Below are positions 54,517 to 63,904 of a stretch of 64,000 nucleotides of DNA, one piece after another (position 1 is the stretch's first letter; each line of letters begins with the position of its first letter). Source of the DNA: Clostridium thermopalmarium DSM 5974 (lineage in GTDB: Bacteria; Bacillota; Clostridia; Clostridiales; Clostridiaceae); contig NZ_PVXN01000011.1 of assembly GCF_002995795.1 (NCBI RefSeq), positions 40,049-104,048 on the forward strand, given 5' to 3'. Below the pieces are notes generated by a model. The model saw only the letters and a list, made by a program, of their open reading frames with translations. It was not told the DNA's origin and did no database searches. Both the position numbers and the translations under genes were made by a program.

Positions 54517-55213
54517 CCATATTCTCCTCTAATATATATTCTGCTATTTTTACATCCAACATATTATCAATATCCACAGATTTATGTCTTTCCATAATAT
54601 AAGGTATGGTATGCTCATCTACAAAGGTTCTATTTTCTATTAACATATCTACTGTATTTATATATATAGCTCCATTAAATATATAAAACTCCGGAAGATC
54701 CTGCCTCCTTAAATTGTCTCCATCAAATTTCAAGATAGGCTTAAGTTTTCCATATTCAATAGTCCTCATTAAAATCGGATTTTCATCTACCTTGCAGAGA
54801 CTTACTAGTGATCTTCCTTCTTTTTCTATTATAGTTTCTATAGCAGCATCAATATCCTTCTCTGTTCTAAGAGGTGACGTTGGTTGAAGAAGTATTACAT
54901 AGTCAAAAATCTCATCATTATCTTTAAGATAATTTATGCTATGAAGAACCACATCTATAGATTTAGACTTATCATCCGATATTTCTTTTGGTCTTAAAAA
55001 TGGGGCTTTAGCTCCATATCTTAAGGAAACCCCTTGTATTTCTCTATCATCCGTCGATACTAATATATAATCTATATATTTTGATTTTTTAGCTGCTTCT
55101 ATAGAATATGCTATAAGCGGCTTACCACAAAAGTTTATTATATTTTTATGTGGTATGCCTTTAGAACCACCTCGTGCAGGAATTACCGCTAAAATCCTCT
55201 TATTTTTATACAT
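54509..55213 (-). CDS. legF: CMP-legionaminic acid synthetase (NeuA family)
   Basis: Activates the nonulosonic acid with CTP. 234 residues: ILAVIPARGGSKGIPHKNI, YILVSTDDREI, VILLQPTSPLRTEKDID and YIFNGAIYI. ATG 55213 with GGTGAT upstream; a GTG at 55225 is less likely. First gene of the legF-legI-legG-legH-ptmE-legB-legC run. Confidence 0.93.
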   Translation of the reverse strand: MYKNKRILAVIPARGGSKGIPHKNIINFCGKPLIAYSIEAAKKSKYIDYILVSTDDREIQGVSLRYGAKAPFLRPKEISDDKSKSIDVVLHSINYLKDNDEIFDYVILLQPTSPLRTEKDIDAAIETIIEKEGRSLVSLCKVDENPILMRTIEYGKLKPILKFDGDNLRRQDLPEFYIFNGAIYINTVDMLIENRTFVDEHTIPYIMERHKSVDIDNMLDVKIAEYILEENMDD

Positions 55214-55311
55214 GTTTATCACCACGCCCTCTTATTAATAGCCAGTAACCAGATTATTTTATGCACTTATGTTTAAAGTATAAAGTTTTAATAATCTTTT
55301 TAAATTACTTA

Positions 55312-56052
55312 TTATTGATTTTTTAGAAGTTGATCTTCTGGAACTTTTCTAAATATTTTTGCTGGATTTCCTGCAACTATTAGGGCTTCTTCTACATCTT
55401 TTGTTACAACACTGCCTGCTGCTGCAAAGCCATCTTCATTTATGGTTTTTCCAGGAAGAACTACTGCTCCTGCTCCTAGTCTACCACCTTTTTTTATAGT
55501 CACACCTTTAAACTTGCCAAAACGTTCTTTAGAACGAGCAGCATAATTATCATTAGAAGTTACAACACAAGGAGCAATAAATACATTATCCTCCACATTA
55601 GAATAAGCTGTAAGATATACATTAGTTTGGATTTTACAATTAGAACCTACTTTGCAGAAGTTTTCAATAGTAGCTCCCCTTCCAATTATGGTTGCAGTTC
55701 CTATAGTTACATCCTCTCTTATAGTAGCTAAATCTGCAATCAAAGTTTTTTCTCCAATCTCACACCCACAATATATAATCGCTCCTGCCCCTATTAAGCA
55801 TTCGTCAGCTATTCTGCAAGGTTTATATTCTTTATCATCTTTAAATATACTGTTTACAGCTCTCATAGGAGTTTTACCAATTACGGTATTATCATCTATT
55901 CTTACATTATTTCCAATTATACTTCCTTCATGTATAACTACATTATGGCCTATTATGCAATTATCTCCTATCTGTACATTATTTTCTATAACTGCAAAGT
56001 GACCAATCTTTATATTGCTTCCTAACTTTGCACTATCAGAAATATAATTCAT
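55312..56052 (-). CDS. Hexapeptide-repeat N-acyltransferase (WbpD/WlbB-like)
   Basis: 246 residues, nearly all left-handed beta-helix repeats (ISDSAKLGSNIKIGHFAVIENNVQIG onward), with a loop at about 65-80 and C-terminal IVAGNPAKIFRKVPE. WbpD-type enzymes acetylate the 3-amino group of UDP-GlcNAc(3NH2)A. It follows WbpB- and WbpA-like genes, which supports that role, but the WbpE aminotransferase that would supply its substrate is missing. GAGAGGAT site before ATG 56052. Confidence 0.8.
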   Translation of the reverse strand: MNYISDSAKLGSNIKIGHFAVIENNVQIGDNCIIGHNVVIHEGSIIGNNVRIDDNTVIGKTPMRAVNSIFKDDKEYKPCRIADECLIGAGAIIYCGCEIGEKTLIADLATIREDVTIGTATIIGRGATIENFCKVGSNCKIQTNVYLTAYSNVEDNVFIAPCVVTSNDNYAARSKERFGKFKGVTIKKGGRLGAGAVVLPGKTINEDGFAAAGSVVTKDVEEALIVAGNPAKIFRKVPEDQLLKNQ

Positions 56053-56072
56053 AAGTTTATCCTCTCTTATAT

Positions 56073-57176
56073 TTATTTTTTTAAATAATATTTTTCCATA
56101 TCTAAAGTTGAAAAATCCTCCATAGGGAATTTCACTGGCATTCCTGTTAATCTTGACTTATATGCTGCAAGAATTATTGACATAGCCTTTTTACCTTCTT
56201 CTCCATTTATTAGGGGCTCACTATTATTATTTATAGCATCTATAACGTTTTTAAATAAAGGAGTATGCCCTTTACCGTATACTGAATCTGGATCTTCTTC
56301 TTGAGCTTTTAGTATATCATCTTCATTATCCTTATTATCTGCAAATCTCCAAGTCTCAATTCTATTTACAGCAAGCCCTCCTATACAAGCAGTTCCATTT
56401 TCTCCGAAAATACTTAAAGTTTCTTCTAGATTTTTAGGATATACGCAAGCACTTCCTTCAATTATACCTATTGCACCATTTTTAAATCTTATTAATACTG
56501 CACCAAAATCCTCTGCTTCTATATCTCTTAAGAAAGTATCACACTGCGCATATACAGTATCTACTTCTCCCCCCATCATCCATTGAAGCAAATCTATATT
56601 GTGAATACATTGATTCATTAAAGTACCACCATCTTGTCTCCAAGTACCTCTCCATGGTGCTTGCTTATAGTATTCCATATTTCTATTCCATAGTATCCTT
56701 GCAGTACCATTTACAAGTTTTCCAAATCTGTTTTCGTCTATAGCCTTTCTTAGTTGTTGTATAGACTTATTAAATCTGTTTTGATGACAGATTGATAACT
56801 TTACATTATTTTCTTTAGCAACCTTTATCATTTCGTCAGCATCTTTAATTGATAAAGCCATAGGTTTTTCAACCATTGTATGTTTTCCTTTTTTCATGCA
56901 ATAAATAGCTATTTCTGGATGATATCCACTTTCCGTAGCTATTGTTACTACATCTATATCTTCTTTCTCTAACATTTCCTTGTAATCGCTGTATGTATTT
57001 ACTGTAAGATTTTCTCCCATCTTCTCTATATATTCATTTTTCTTATCAATAGCCTTATTTAAATTTACATCGCAAGTAGCCACCAAAATGGCCTCTTCTC
57101 TATTATTTACAAGTCCTTCAACGTGTTTATATGATATTCTTCCGCATCCTATTATAGCAAACTTTAATTTTTTCAT
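56073..57176 (-). CDS. Gfo/Idh/MocA family sugar dehydrogenase (WbpB/WlbA-like)
   Basis: 367 residues. N-terminal Rossmann domain KFAIIGCGRISYKHVEGL, the family EKPMALSIKDAD lysine motif, and GGTLMNQCIHNIDLLQWMMGG with the catalytic His. WbpB oxidises C3 of UDP-GlcNAcA. Somewhat longer than WbpB (about 315), so another NDP-sugar or a free sugar is possible. GGAG site before ATG 57176. Confidence 0.82.
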   Translation of the reverse strand: MKKLKFAIIGCGRISYKHVEGLVNNREEAILVATCDVNLNKAIDKKNEYIEKMGENLTVNTYSDYKEMLEKEDIDVVTIATESGYHPEIAIYCMKKGKHTMVEKPMALSIKDADEMIKVAKENNVKLSICHQNRFNKSIQQLRKAIDENRFGKLVNGTARILWNRNMEYYKQAPWRGTWRQDGGTLMNQCIHNIDLLQWMMGGEVDTVYAQCDTFLRDIEAEDFGAVLIRFKNGAIGIIEGSACVYPKNLEETLSIFGENGTACIGGLAVNRIETWRFADNKDNEDDILKAQEEDPDSVYGKGHTPLFKNVIDAINNNSEPLINGEEGKKAMSIILAAYKSRLTGMPVKFPMEDFSTLDMEKYYLKK

Positions 57177-57202
57177 ATTTCATCACTCCTTAATCTTAAT
57201 AA

Positions 57203-57240
57203 AGGATAAACCCTAAAGTCTTTATTTTAGGGTCTATCCT
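57203..57240 (-). promoter_or_regulatory. Hairpin between the WbpA-like and WbpB-like genes
   Basis: 15-bp stem with one mismatch (AGGATAAACCCTAAA/TTTAGGGTCTATCCT), 8-nt loop. On the minus strand only CCTTTATTAAG follows, so it may be an attenuator or processing/stability hairpin in a shared mRNA. Confidence 0.6.
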
Positions 57241-57247
57241 GCAATTT

Positions 57248-58564
57248 TTATAATTTGTGTATTTTTTCTCTATTGTTTTTAACTTCTTTTGAAGCATTTC
57301 TTGTGTCATAGAATATTTTAGCTCTATCAACTATAGCTTGATAGTCATAGCAGCTGTGATCTGTTGTTATTATAACAATGTCTGCTTCATCAATTGCTTT
57401 CTCCCACTCTACAGACACATATTCTTTCCCATTATGTTTAAATTTAGGGATATATGGGTCATTATACATTACTTCTGCTCCATTTTTTTCTAGATGTTCA
57501 ATAACTTTTAATGCTGGAGATTCTCTCATATCGTCAATATCCTTTTTATAGGCAACTCCCATTAAAAGAACTTTGGAGCCATTTAAGGCTTTTTTCTCTT
57601 CATTTAAAAGTTTCATAGCATTTTCTACAACGAACTCTGGCATAAAATCATTTATTTCTCCTGCAGTTTCAATAAGTCTTGTGTGATAATCAAATTCTCT
57701 AGCCTTATATGTTAGATAGAAAGGATCTAGAGGTATGCAATGTCCACCAAGACCTGGACCTGGATAAAATGCCATATATCCATATGGTTTTGTTTTGGCT
57801 GCATCAATAACTTCCCAAATATCTATACCCATTTTTTTGCATAGTATAGCCATTTCATTTACAAGGCCTATATTTATATGTCTAAAAGTATTCTCAAGTA
57901 TTTTTTCCATTTCAGCTACAGCTGGTGATGAAACCTTGTGAATATCACCTTCTAATACACTACCATATAGAGCTGCTGCAACTTCTGTGCAATCTGGAGT
58001 CACTCCTCCAACAACCTTTGGAGTGTTCTTAGTTTTAAACTGCTTATTACCCGGGTCAACTCTTTCTGGTGAAAAAGCTAAGAAGAAATCTTCTCCACAT
58101 TTTAAACCTGATTCTTCTAAAATAGGCTTAACTATTTCTTCTGTAGTTCCTGGATAAGTTGTACTCTCTAAAACTACAAGCATTCCTCTATGAATGTACT
58201 TTGCAACATCTTTAGTTGAGTTTACAACGTAAGATACATCTGGCTGTTTAAATTTATCAAGTGGAGTTGGAACAGCTATTGCTACTGCATCTACATCCTT
58301 TACGAAAGAAAAGTCAGTAGTCGCCTTTAACTTGCCTTCCTTTACTAAATTAGCTAGATCTTCATCTAATATATCTCCAATATAATTATGACCTTCATTA
58401 ACTAGTTGTACTTTTTTTTCTTGAACATCAAATCCTATTACATTATACCCTGCTTTAGCCTTTTCTACCGCAAGAGGTAATCCTACATATCCAAGTCCTA
58501 CAACTCCTAATTTTGCAGTTTTGTTTTTTAGTTTTAATAATAATTCTTCTTTTAATGTTGCCAT
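57248..58564 (-). CDS. wbpA: UDP-N-acetyl-hexosamine 6-dehydrogenase (WbpA-like)
   Basis: 438 residues. KLGVVGLGYVGLPLAVEKAKAG (NAD site), SPERVDPGN, ENTFRHINIGLVNEMAILC, and catalytic Cys in GPGLGGHCIPLDPFYLTYKA. The pattern fits UDP-GlcNAc 6-dehydrogenase, giving UDP-GlcNAcA; WecC-type UDP-ManNAc dehydrogenase is the alternative. AGGAGGA site before ATG 58564. Confidence 0.9.
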   Translation of the reverse strand: MATLKEELLLKLKNKTAKLGVVGLGYVGLPLAVEKAKAGYNVIGFDVQEKKVQLVNEGHNYIGDILDEDLANLVKEGKLKATTDFSFVKDVDAVAIAVPTPLDKFKQPDVSYVVNSTKDVAKYIHRGMLVVLESTTYPGTTEEIVKPILEESGLKCGEDFFLAFSPERVDPGNKQFKTKNTPKVVGGVTPDCTEVAAALYGSVLEGDIHKVSSPAVAEMEKILENTFRHINIGLVNEMAILCKKMGIDIWEVIDAAKTKPYGYMAFYPGPGLGGHCIPLDPFYLTYKAREFDYHTRLIETAGEINDFMPEFVVENAMKLLNEEKKALNGSKVLLMGVAYKKDIDDMRESPALKVIEHLEKNGAEVMYNDPYIPKFKHNGKEYVSVEWEKAIDEADIVIITTDHSCYDYQAIVDRAKIFYDTRNASKEVKNNREKIHKL

Positions 58565-58683
58565 TATAATTCCTCCTAAATATTAAGGTTTTCTAAATTT
58601 ACTCTTTCAGTGTATCTATATAACTTTATTTATAGTCTTTTCCACACCTAACAGGCATATACATAAACTATAATTGATTAAAC

Positions 58684-60531
58684 CTACATATATTGTTTTG
58701 TTTTATACGTAGGAACTTTTTCTTGAAGAAGTTTAATTATGTCTTCCTTGTCTTTATAGATAACCTCTTTAAACTCTTCTATAGACTTTTCTACATAATC
58801 TATATCAAATTCCATAGGCTTTTCTACAAATATCTTTTCATGTTCTGTAGAGGTTAAAGCTACCTCATCCATTAAAAGCTCCTCATATAGTTTTTCTCCC
58901 GGCCTTAATCCAGTATATTCTATTTTTATATCTTCATCAGGTTTTAACCCTGATAATCTTATTAAATCTCTTGCTAAGTCTACTATTTTAACTGGTTCAC
59001 CCATATCAAGAACAAATATTTCTCCCCCTTTAGCCATAGCTCCTGCTTGGATTACAAGCTGTGCTGCTTCTGGAATAGTCATAAAGAATCTGTTTATCTC
59101 AGGATGAGTAACAGTTACCGGTCCTCCTTCTTTTATTTGCTTTTTGAAAAGAGGGATTACAGAACCGTTACTTCCAAGAACATTTCCAAATCTAACTGCT
59201 ACATATTCTGTTTCACTTGCCTTGTCAAAAGCTTGAATAATTTTTTCACAAAATCTTTTTGTGGCTCCCATGACATTTGTAGGATTTACAGCCTTATCCG
59301 TACTTATTTGTACAAACCTCTTAACTTTATAAATATTACTGCATTTTACTACATTATAGGTTCCAATTATATTATTTTTTATGGCCTCTGCTGGATTACT
59401 CTCCATAAGAGGCACATGTTTATGAGCTGCTGCATGGAATACCACATAAGGATTGTATTCACCAAATATATCCTTTAATCTATTAAAATCTCTAATAGAT
59501 GCTATAACTACCTCTAAATCTAACTCTGGATACTTAGATTTTAGCTCCATTTGTAGCTCATATGCATTATTTTCATATATGTCCAATATTATTAATTTTT
59601 TTGGATTGAATTTAACTATTTGTCTACAGAGTTCAGAACCGATAGAGCCTCCTCCACCTGTAACCAATACAACCTTATCATTTATATACTTATTTATATT
59701 TTCATTATTAAGTTTTATTGGATCCCTTCCTAACAAATCGTTAATGTCCACATCTCTCAGTTGACTTATACTTACATTCCCATTGATTATTTCATAAATC
59801 CCTGGAAGAGTTTTTAATTTGCATCCTGTTTTTTTACATATATTATATATCTCTTTTCTCTCTTGGAAGCTAGCAGAAGGAAGAGCTATAAATATTTCTT
59901 CTACTTTACTATCTTTACATATTTTAAGAATATCATTTCTTGTTCCGATGATTCTAATTCCATTTATAACCTGACCTATCTTTGATAAATCATCATCGAT
60001 AAGTCCAATTATATCATAATTTAAAGTTCTATGCTTTTTAATCTCTTTTATGAGCATAGAGCCAGCATCTCCTGCTCCTACTATTAAAACCCTAGATTTT
60101 TTATTATCATTATCACCTATAGCATTGGTACTTCTTCCAATAATTCTGTAAATAAATCTGGTTCCACCTAAAGCTCCTATAGATAACAGCCAAAAGATAA
60201 TATGCACAGTAGCAGGAAATCTATAGTACATATTTTCTATCAATTTATAATTTACAAAATAACTGTATACTATAAAAATGACATTAGATAAAGATACCGA
60301 ATATACAATAGAAATTAATTCATCCACAGAAGCATACTTCCATATATAATCATATAGATGAAATATTTTATTACAAAGCAAAGTTATTAAAATAACAGGA
60401 ACAATAGACACTTTAAAAAATACTATATATTCCTTAGGTATATTAAAATCAAACCTCAATAACAGAGCAAAGTATAAAAATATAGTCACTAGTATAATGT
60501 CATAAACTACGAATTTCTTATTGTCCTTCAA
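58684..60531 (-). CDS. capD: Membrane-bound NDP-sugar 4,6-dehydratase (CapD/PglF-like)
   Basis: 615 residues: four N-terminal membrane segments (to about 125), a CoA-binding-like Rossmann domain (RVLIVGAGDAGSML, about 145-155), then an SDR dehydratase (VVLVTGGGGSIGSELCRQ; catalytic TDKAVNPTNVMGATKR; VRFGNVLGSNGSVIPLF). Makes a 4-keto-6-deoxy UDP-HexNAc, often the first sugar of the repeat. TTG 60531 start with AAGGAAG 7 nt upstream. First gene of the glycan locus. Confidence 0.93.
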   Translation of the reverse strand: MKDNKKFVVYDIILVTIFLYFALLLRFDFNIPKEYIVFFKVSIVPVILITLLCNKIFHLYDYIWKYASVDELISIVYSVSLSNVIFIVYSYFVNYKLIENMYYRFPATVHIIFWLLSIGALGGTRFIYRIIGRSTNAIGDNDNKKSRVLIVGAGDAGSMLIKEIKKHRTLNYDIIGLIDDDLSKIGQVINGIRIIGTRNDILKICKDSKVEEIFIALPSASFQERKEIYNICKKTGCKLKTLPGIYEIINGNVSISQLRDVDINDLLGRDPIKLNNENINKYINDKVVLVTGGGGSIGSELCRQIVKFNPKKLIILDIYENNAYELQMELKSKYPELDLEVVIASIRDFNRLKDIFGEYNPYVVFHAAAHKHVPLMESNPAEAIKNNIIGTYNVVKCSNIYKVKRFVQISTDKAVNPTNVMGATKRFCEKIIQAFDKASETEYVAVRFGNVLGSNGSVIPLFKKQIKEGGPVTVTHPEINRFFMTIPEAAQLVIQAGAMAKGGEIFVLDMGEPVKIVDLARDLIRLSGLKPDEDIKIEYTGLRPGEKLYEELLMDEVALTSTEHEKIFVEKPMEFDIDYVEKSIEEFKEVIYKDKEDIIKLLQEKVPTYKTKQYM

Positions 60532-60562
60532 GTTACCACTTCCTTAACGCTCTTTATTTACT

Positions 60563-60597
60563 CTAAATCATTTTACATCCCTAAATCATTTTACATC
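60563..60597 (-). promoter_or_regulatory. Tandem repeat overlapping the predicted glycan-locus promoter
   Basis: Two 17-nt copies of CTAAATCATTTTACATC with an 18-nt period (60563-60579, 60581-60597). On the minus strand each copy supplies a TAAAAT -10-like element, and the upstream one has TTGAAT 16 nt before it (60607-60618 region). About 40-60 nt upstream of capD. Confidence 0.45.
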
Positions 60598-60651
60598 ATT
60601 TTTTAAATTATTCAATGTTTTTATATAATATTTAGATTATGTGTATTAAAA

Positions 60652-60697
60652 AAACATGTTTTACGCATAAATATAACATTATGCATAAGACATGTTT
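60652..60697 (-). terminator. Strong terminator between the TPR gene and the glycan locus
   Basis: Stem AAACATGT/ACATGTTT extended by TTATGCATAA/TTATGCGTAA pairing (one mismatch, one G-U), followed on the minus strand by a run of seven T. The rest of the 313-bp gap 60532-60844 is very AT-rich; apart from the tandem repeat I see nothing else in it. Confidence 0.85.
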
Positions 60698-60844
60698 ATT
60701 ATATCATAAATAGAGATTTAAAATATGTTAAATTTTATCTATTTCTTCATATAATTGAACAAATTTTAGATTATTTTTTATTAATATTACATATTATTAT
60801 ATATTTTATAAATTCACTTCTTAAATCTTTGTTTTTCAATTTAT

Positions 60845-61924
60845 TTATACATTATTTAACATAACTTCTAGTTCCTTAACTATTTCATCATCTTTATTTA
60901 TCTTTTTTGCAATTTCAAGATGAAGTTTAGCCTGCTTATAATCTCCCATATTTATATAACACATTATTAAATTAGTGCATACCTCAATAGACTTAGTAGC
61001 TTCAAATACTTTTCTTAAATATTTTACTGCTGTTTCAAAATCTCCAAGAGAAGCATAATTAATTCCCATTTCATTAAAAACTTCAGGATAGGAATTATCT
61101 ATTTCAAGAGAACTTTGCAAATAATAAATAGCCTTTTCAAAATTTTTTAACACTCTATATGCAATAGCTATATAATAATAAATTTCCGCACTATCACCTA
61201 ACTGATCAAGCATAGGTAGCAGTATCTTAAGTGCCTCTTTAGGTTCTTCATATACAAGCTTTTTAGCTTTATCATATTCATTTATTATCTTTAATGATTC
61301 TTTAAATTCAAGGATTTCTGCTGTTTCTTCTCCTCCTCTAGAAATGTAGTTATTTATAGAAAATAAGGCCCCATAATAGTCTCCTTTATCTCTTTCTATC
61401 ATTGCTTCATATAAATACGGAAGTGCATAACCTTCTATAGATTTAGCTTTATCAATTATCTCTAATTCCTCTTCCAAATACATATCGCTAGAAGCTCTTA
61501 AATTATCTGAAAGCATTATTAACTTATCAAAAACTTCCTTACTTTTATCGATTTGCAAAAATCCTTTTAACATAATATAAGCTTCTTCATATTTTTTACT
61601 TTTTACCTTCTCTGCTATCTTTCCCTTTATAAACTCTGAGGATTTAGGAATACTATTTATGAGCTTTTTATAAATATTATTAAATCTAAAACCCTCGTCA
61701 GCTCCTAGTACATATATCATACCTTCAACAAAAAATGCTATAGGTATACTTTCTACGTTTTTCCCTTCCTTTACTTTATTTATTATATCTTCTGTGGCTA
61801 TTGGCATATAGATTTCTTCATTTTCTTCAAATTTAGTATTAAATATAGACTCAACTCTTTCTTTTTTCATTTCTAAGAATAATAGCTTTGATAGTTTATC
61901 CTTAAAATGAGCTTTTATATCCAT
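60845..61924 (-). CDS. Tetratricopeptide repeat protein
   Basis: 359 residues, soluble. The C-terminal half has at least three clear TPR units (about 245-345: AEIYYYIAIAYRVLKNFEKAIYYL, PEVFNEMGINYASLGDFETAVKYL, then MGDYKQAKLHLEIA), with weaker repeats before. The first 100 residues are unrecognised. TPRs mediate protein contacts; partner unknown. GGTGA site before ATG 61924. Lies between the phosphohexomutase and the glycan locus. Confidence 0.85.
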   Translation of the reverse strand: MDIKAHFKDKLSKLLFLEMKKERVESIFNTKFEENEEIYMPIATEDIINKVKEGKNVESIPIAFFVEGMIYVLGADEGFRFNNIYKKLINSIPKSSEFIKGKIAEKVKSKKYEEAYIMLKGFLQIDKSKEVFDKLIMLSDNLRASSDMYLEEELEIIDKAKSIEGYALPYLYEAMIERDKGDYYGALFSINNYISRGGEETAEILEFKESLKIINEYDKAKKLVYEEPKEALKILLPMLDQLGDSAEIYYYIAIAYRVLKNFEKAIYYLQSSLEIDNSYPEVFNEMGINYASLGDFETAVKYLRKVFEATKSIEVCTNLIMCYINMGDYKQAKLHLEIAKKINKDDEIVKELEVMLNNV

Positions 61925-62019
61925 TAATTTTCACCAACCTAATCTAGTTTATAATTATGTATTTTATCAGTATCATTATAATATTAAATGGCTTTATTTG
62001 CAAAATATCATAAAAATAG

Positions 62020-62047
62020 ATTAACTGCGAAAAATATCGCAGTTAAT
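62020..62047 (-). terminator. Terminator of the phosphohexomutase gene
   Basis: Perfect 11-bp stem ATTAACTGCGA/TCGCAGTTAAT, 6-nt loop, then CTATTTTTATG on the minus strand. Confidence 0.8.
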
Positions 62048-62052
62048 TGAAA

Positions 62053-63789
62053 TTATTGATTGCAAGAATTATTGATTATTTCCATAACAGACTCTTTTAA
62101 AGTATTCATTTTTATCTTAGCATCTGTTATACTGTTTCCCTTAACCGATAAATATATTTTCATCTTTGGTTCTGTTCCAGAAGGTCTTACTACAAAAGAT
62201 GAATCATCTTCTAAAATGAACTTAAGAACGTTAGATTCTGGCAAATCTATAACATATTCTGCTAATGTTATTAAATTCTTTTCTATTCTTTTTTTGTAAT
62301 CTAGCTTTCTTACTATTTTTGTACCATTTAAATCTGATTTCATAGAATGTCTTAGATGTTCTAAAATTTTCCATATCTTTTCTTGTCCATCTTTTCCTTC
62401 TAGCTTTATTGATACTAACTCCTCTTTAAAGAAGCCGTACTTATCATATAAATTCATAAGACCGTCATAAAGACTCATTCCCTTTTGCTTATAATATAAT
62501 GCCATTTCGCATATAAGCATTGATGCTATTACTGCATCCTTATCTCTTACGAAGGTTCCTGCTAAATAGCCATAGCTTTCTTCAAACCCAAATATATAGG
62601 ACTTCTCCCCAGTCCTCTCAAATTCTTTTATTTTTTCACCTATGTATTTAAATCCAGTTAATACATCTATGACTTCTACATTAAAAGACTTTGCAATCTC
62701 AGCTGTCATATCAGTAGTAACAATGGTCTTTATTACTACTCCGTTTTTAGGAAGACTTCCTTTTTCTTTTAAAGAGGATAATATATACTCAGTTAATAGA
62801 GCTCCCATCATATTACCTGTTAAAACTTTATATTCTCCTCTATTATCTTTAACAACTGCTCCTATCCTATCACAGTCAGGATCTGTTCCAAATATAATAT
62901 CCGGCTCAATCTCTTCTGCCATCTTTAATGCCAAATTAAACACCTTTGATTCTTCCGGATTAGGATATTCTGCTGTAGGGAAGTTTCCATCAGGCATTTC
63001 CTGTTCTTTTACAACATGAACATTTTCATAACCTAATTCTTTTAACACTCTTCTAACAGGTATATTTCCAGTACCATGAAGAGGAGTGTATATTATCTTT
63101 AATTCTTTAGCTTTTTCCTTGACCAAGTCTTTTCTTATGCTTAAATTTTTTACCTTATCTATATATGCATTATCAACTTCCTCTCCTATAATTCTTAGAA
63201 GGCCACTTTTTTTAGCTTCATCCATATCTATAAATTTAATTTTAGAAAAATCATCGATATTATTTATAAATGATAAAATTTCTTTAGCTGTATCATCAGT
63301 TACTTGTCCACCATCTTCTCCATATACCTTATATCCATTATATTCCTTAGGATTGTGAGATGCTGTTATAACAATTCCTGCCTTACTTTTTAAATACCTC
63401 ACTGTGTAAGATAAAATTGGCGTAGGTCTTAGAGATTCAAACAAATTAACTTTTATTCCATTTGCACATAAAGTTAACGCTGCAAACTCTGCAAATTCTT
63501 TGGACATATTTCTAGAATCATAGGCTATACTTACTGATATATCCTCATCATAATACTTATTTAGTAGATATTCGGCTAAGCCTTGAGTTGCTTTTCCTAC
63601 AGTATAAACATTCATTCTATTAGAACCTGCACCTATAATTCCTCTAAGTCCTCCAGTACCAAATTCTAAATCCTTATAGAATCTATCTTCTAATTCCTTT
63701 TCTTCACTTATATTTCTTAATTCTTCTTTAGTTTTTTCATCAATTATTTTTGAATTTAGCCATGTGTTATATTTCTCTAAATAATCCAT
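62053..63789 (-). CDS. pgcA: Phospho-sugar mutase (PgcA-type phosphoglucomutase)
   Basis: Interconverts hexose 6- and 1-phosphates, feeding UDP-glucose and other sugar nucleotides. 578 residues, the size of Bacillus PgcA: phosphoserine loop GIVITASHNPKEYNGYKVYG, metal loop GTDPDCDRIGAV, sugar loop GFEESYGYL, phosphate site VRPSGTEPKMK. ATG 63789 with GGGAGG upstream. The frame stays open to the right edge, but that stretch holds the promoter and is not read as coding. Confidence 0.95.
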   Translation of the reverse strand: MDYLEKYNTWLNSKIIDEKTKEELRNISEEKELEDRFYKDLEFGTGGLRGIIGAGSNRMNVYTVGKATQGLAEYLLNKYYDEDISVSIAYDSRNMSKEFAEFAALTLCANGIKVNLFESLRPTPILSYTVRYLKSKAGIVITASHNPKEYNGYKVYGEDGGQVTDDTAKEILSFINNIDDFSKIKFIDMDEAKKSGLLRIIGEEVDNAYIDKVKNLSIRKDLVKEKAKELKIIYTPLHGTGNIPVRRVLKELGYENVHVVKEQEMPDGNFPTAEYPNPEESKVFNLALKMAEEIEPDIIFGTDPDCDRIGAVVKDNRGEYKVLTGNMMGALLTEYILSSLKEKGSLPKNGVVIKTIVTTDMTAEIAKSFNVEVIDVLTGFKYIGEKIKEFERTGEKSYIFGFEESYGYLAGTFVRDKDAVIASMLICEMALYYKQKGMSLYDGLMNLYDKYGFFKEELVSIKLEGKDGQEKIWKILEHLRHSMKSDLNGTKIVRKLDYKKRIEKNLITLAEYVIDLPESNVLKFILEDDSSFVVRPSGTEPKMKIYLSVKGNSITDAKIKMNTLKESVMEIINNSCNQ

Positions 63790-63820
63790 TTTATACCTCC
63801 CAATGTTACATACTAAAATA

Positions 63821-63848
63821 ATTATACAATAAAATAATAAATTAGCAA
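63821..63848 (-). promoter_or_regulatory. Sigma-A promoter for the phosphohexomutase gene
   Basis: Minus strand: -35 TTGCTA (63843-63848), 16-nt spacer, -10 TATAAT (63821-63826), 32 nt before the ATG. Confidence 0.65.
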
Positions 63849-63904
63849 AAGATTTTTTACAAAAAAAGTAAAACTTAAATTGCAATATTAAATGCAACAC
63901 CCCT

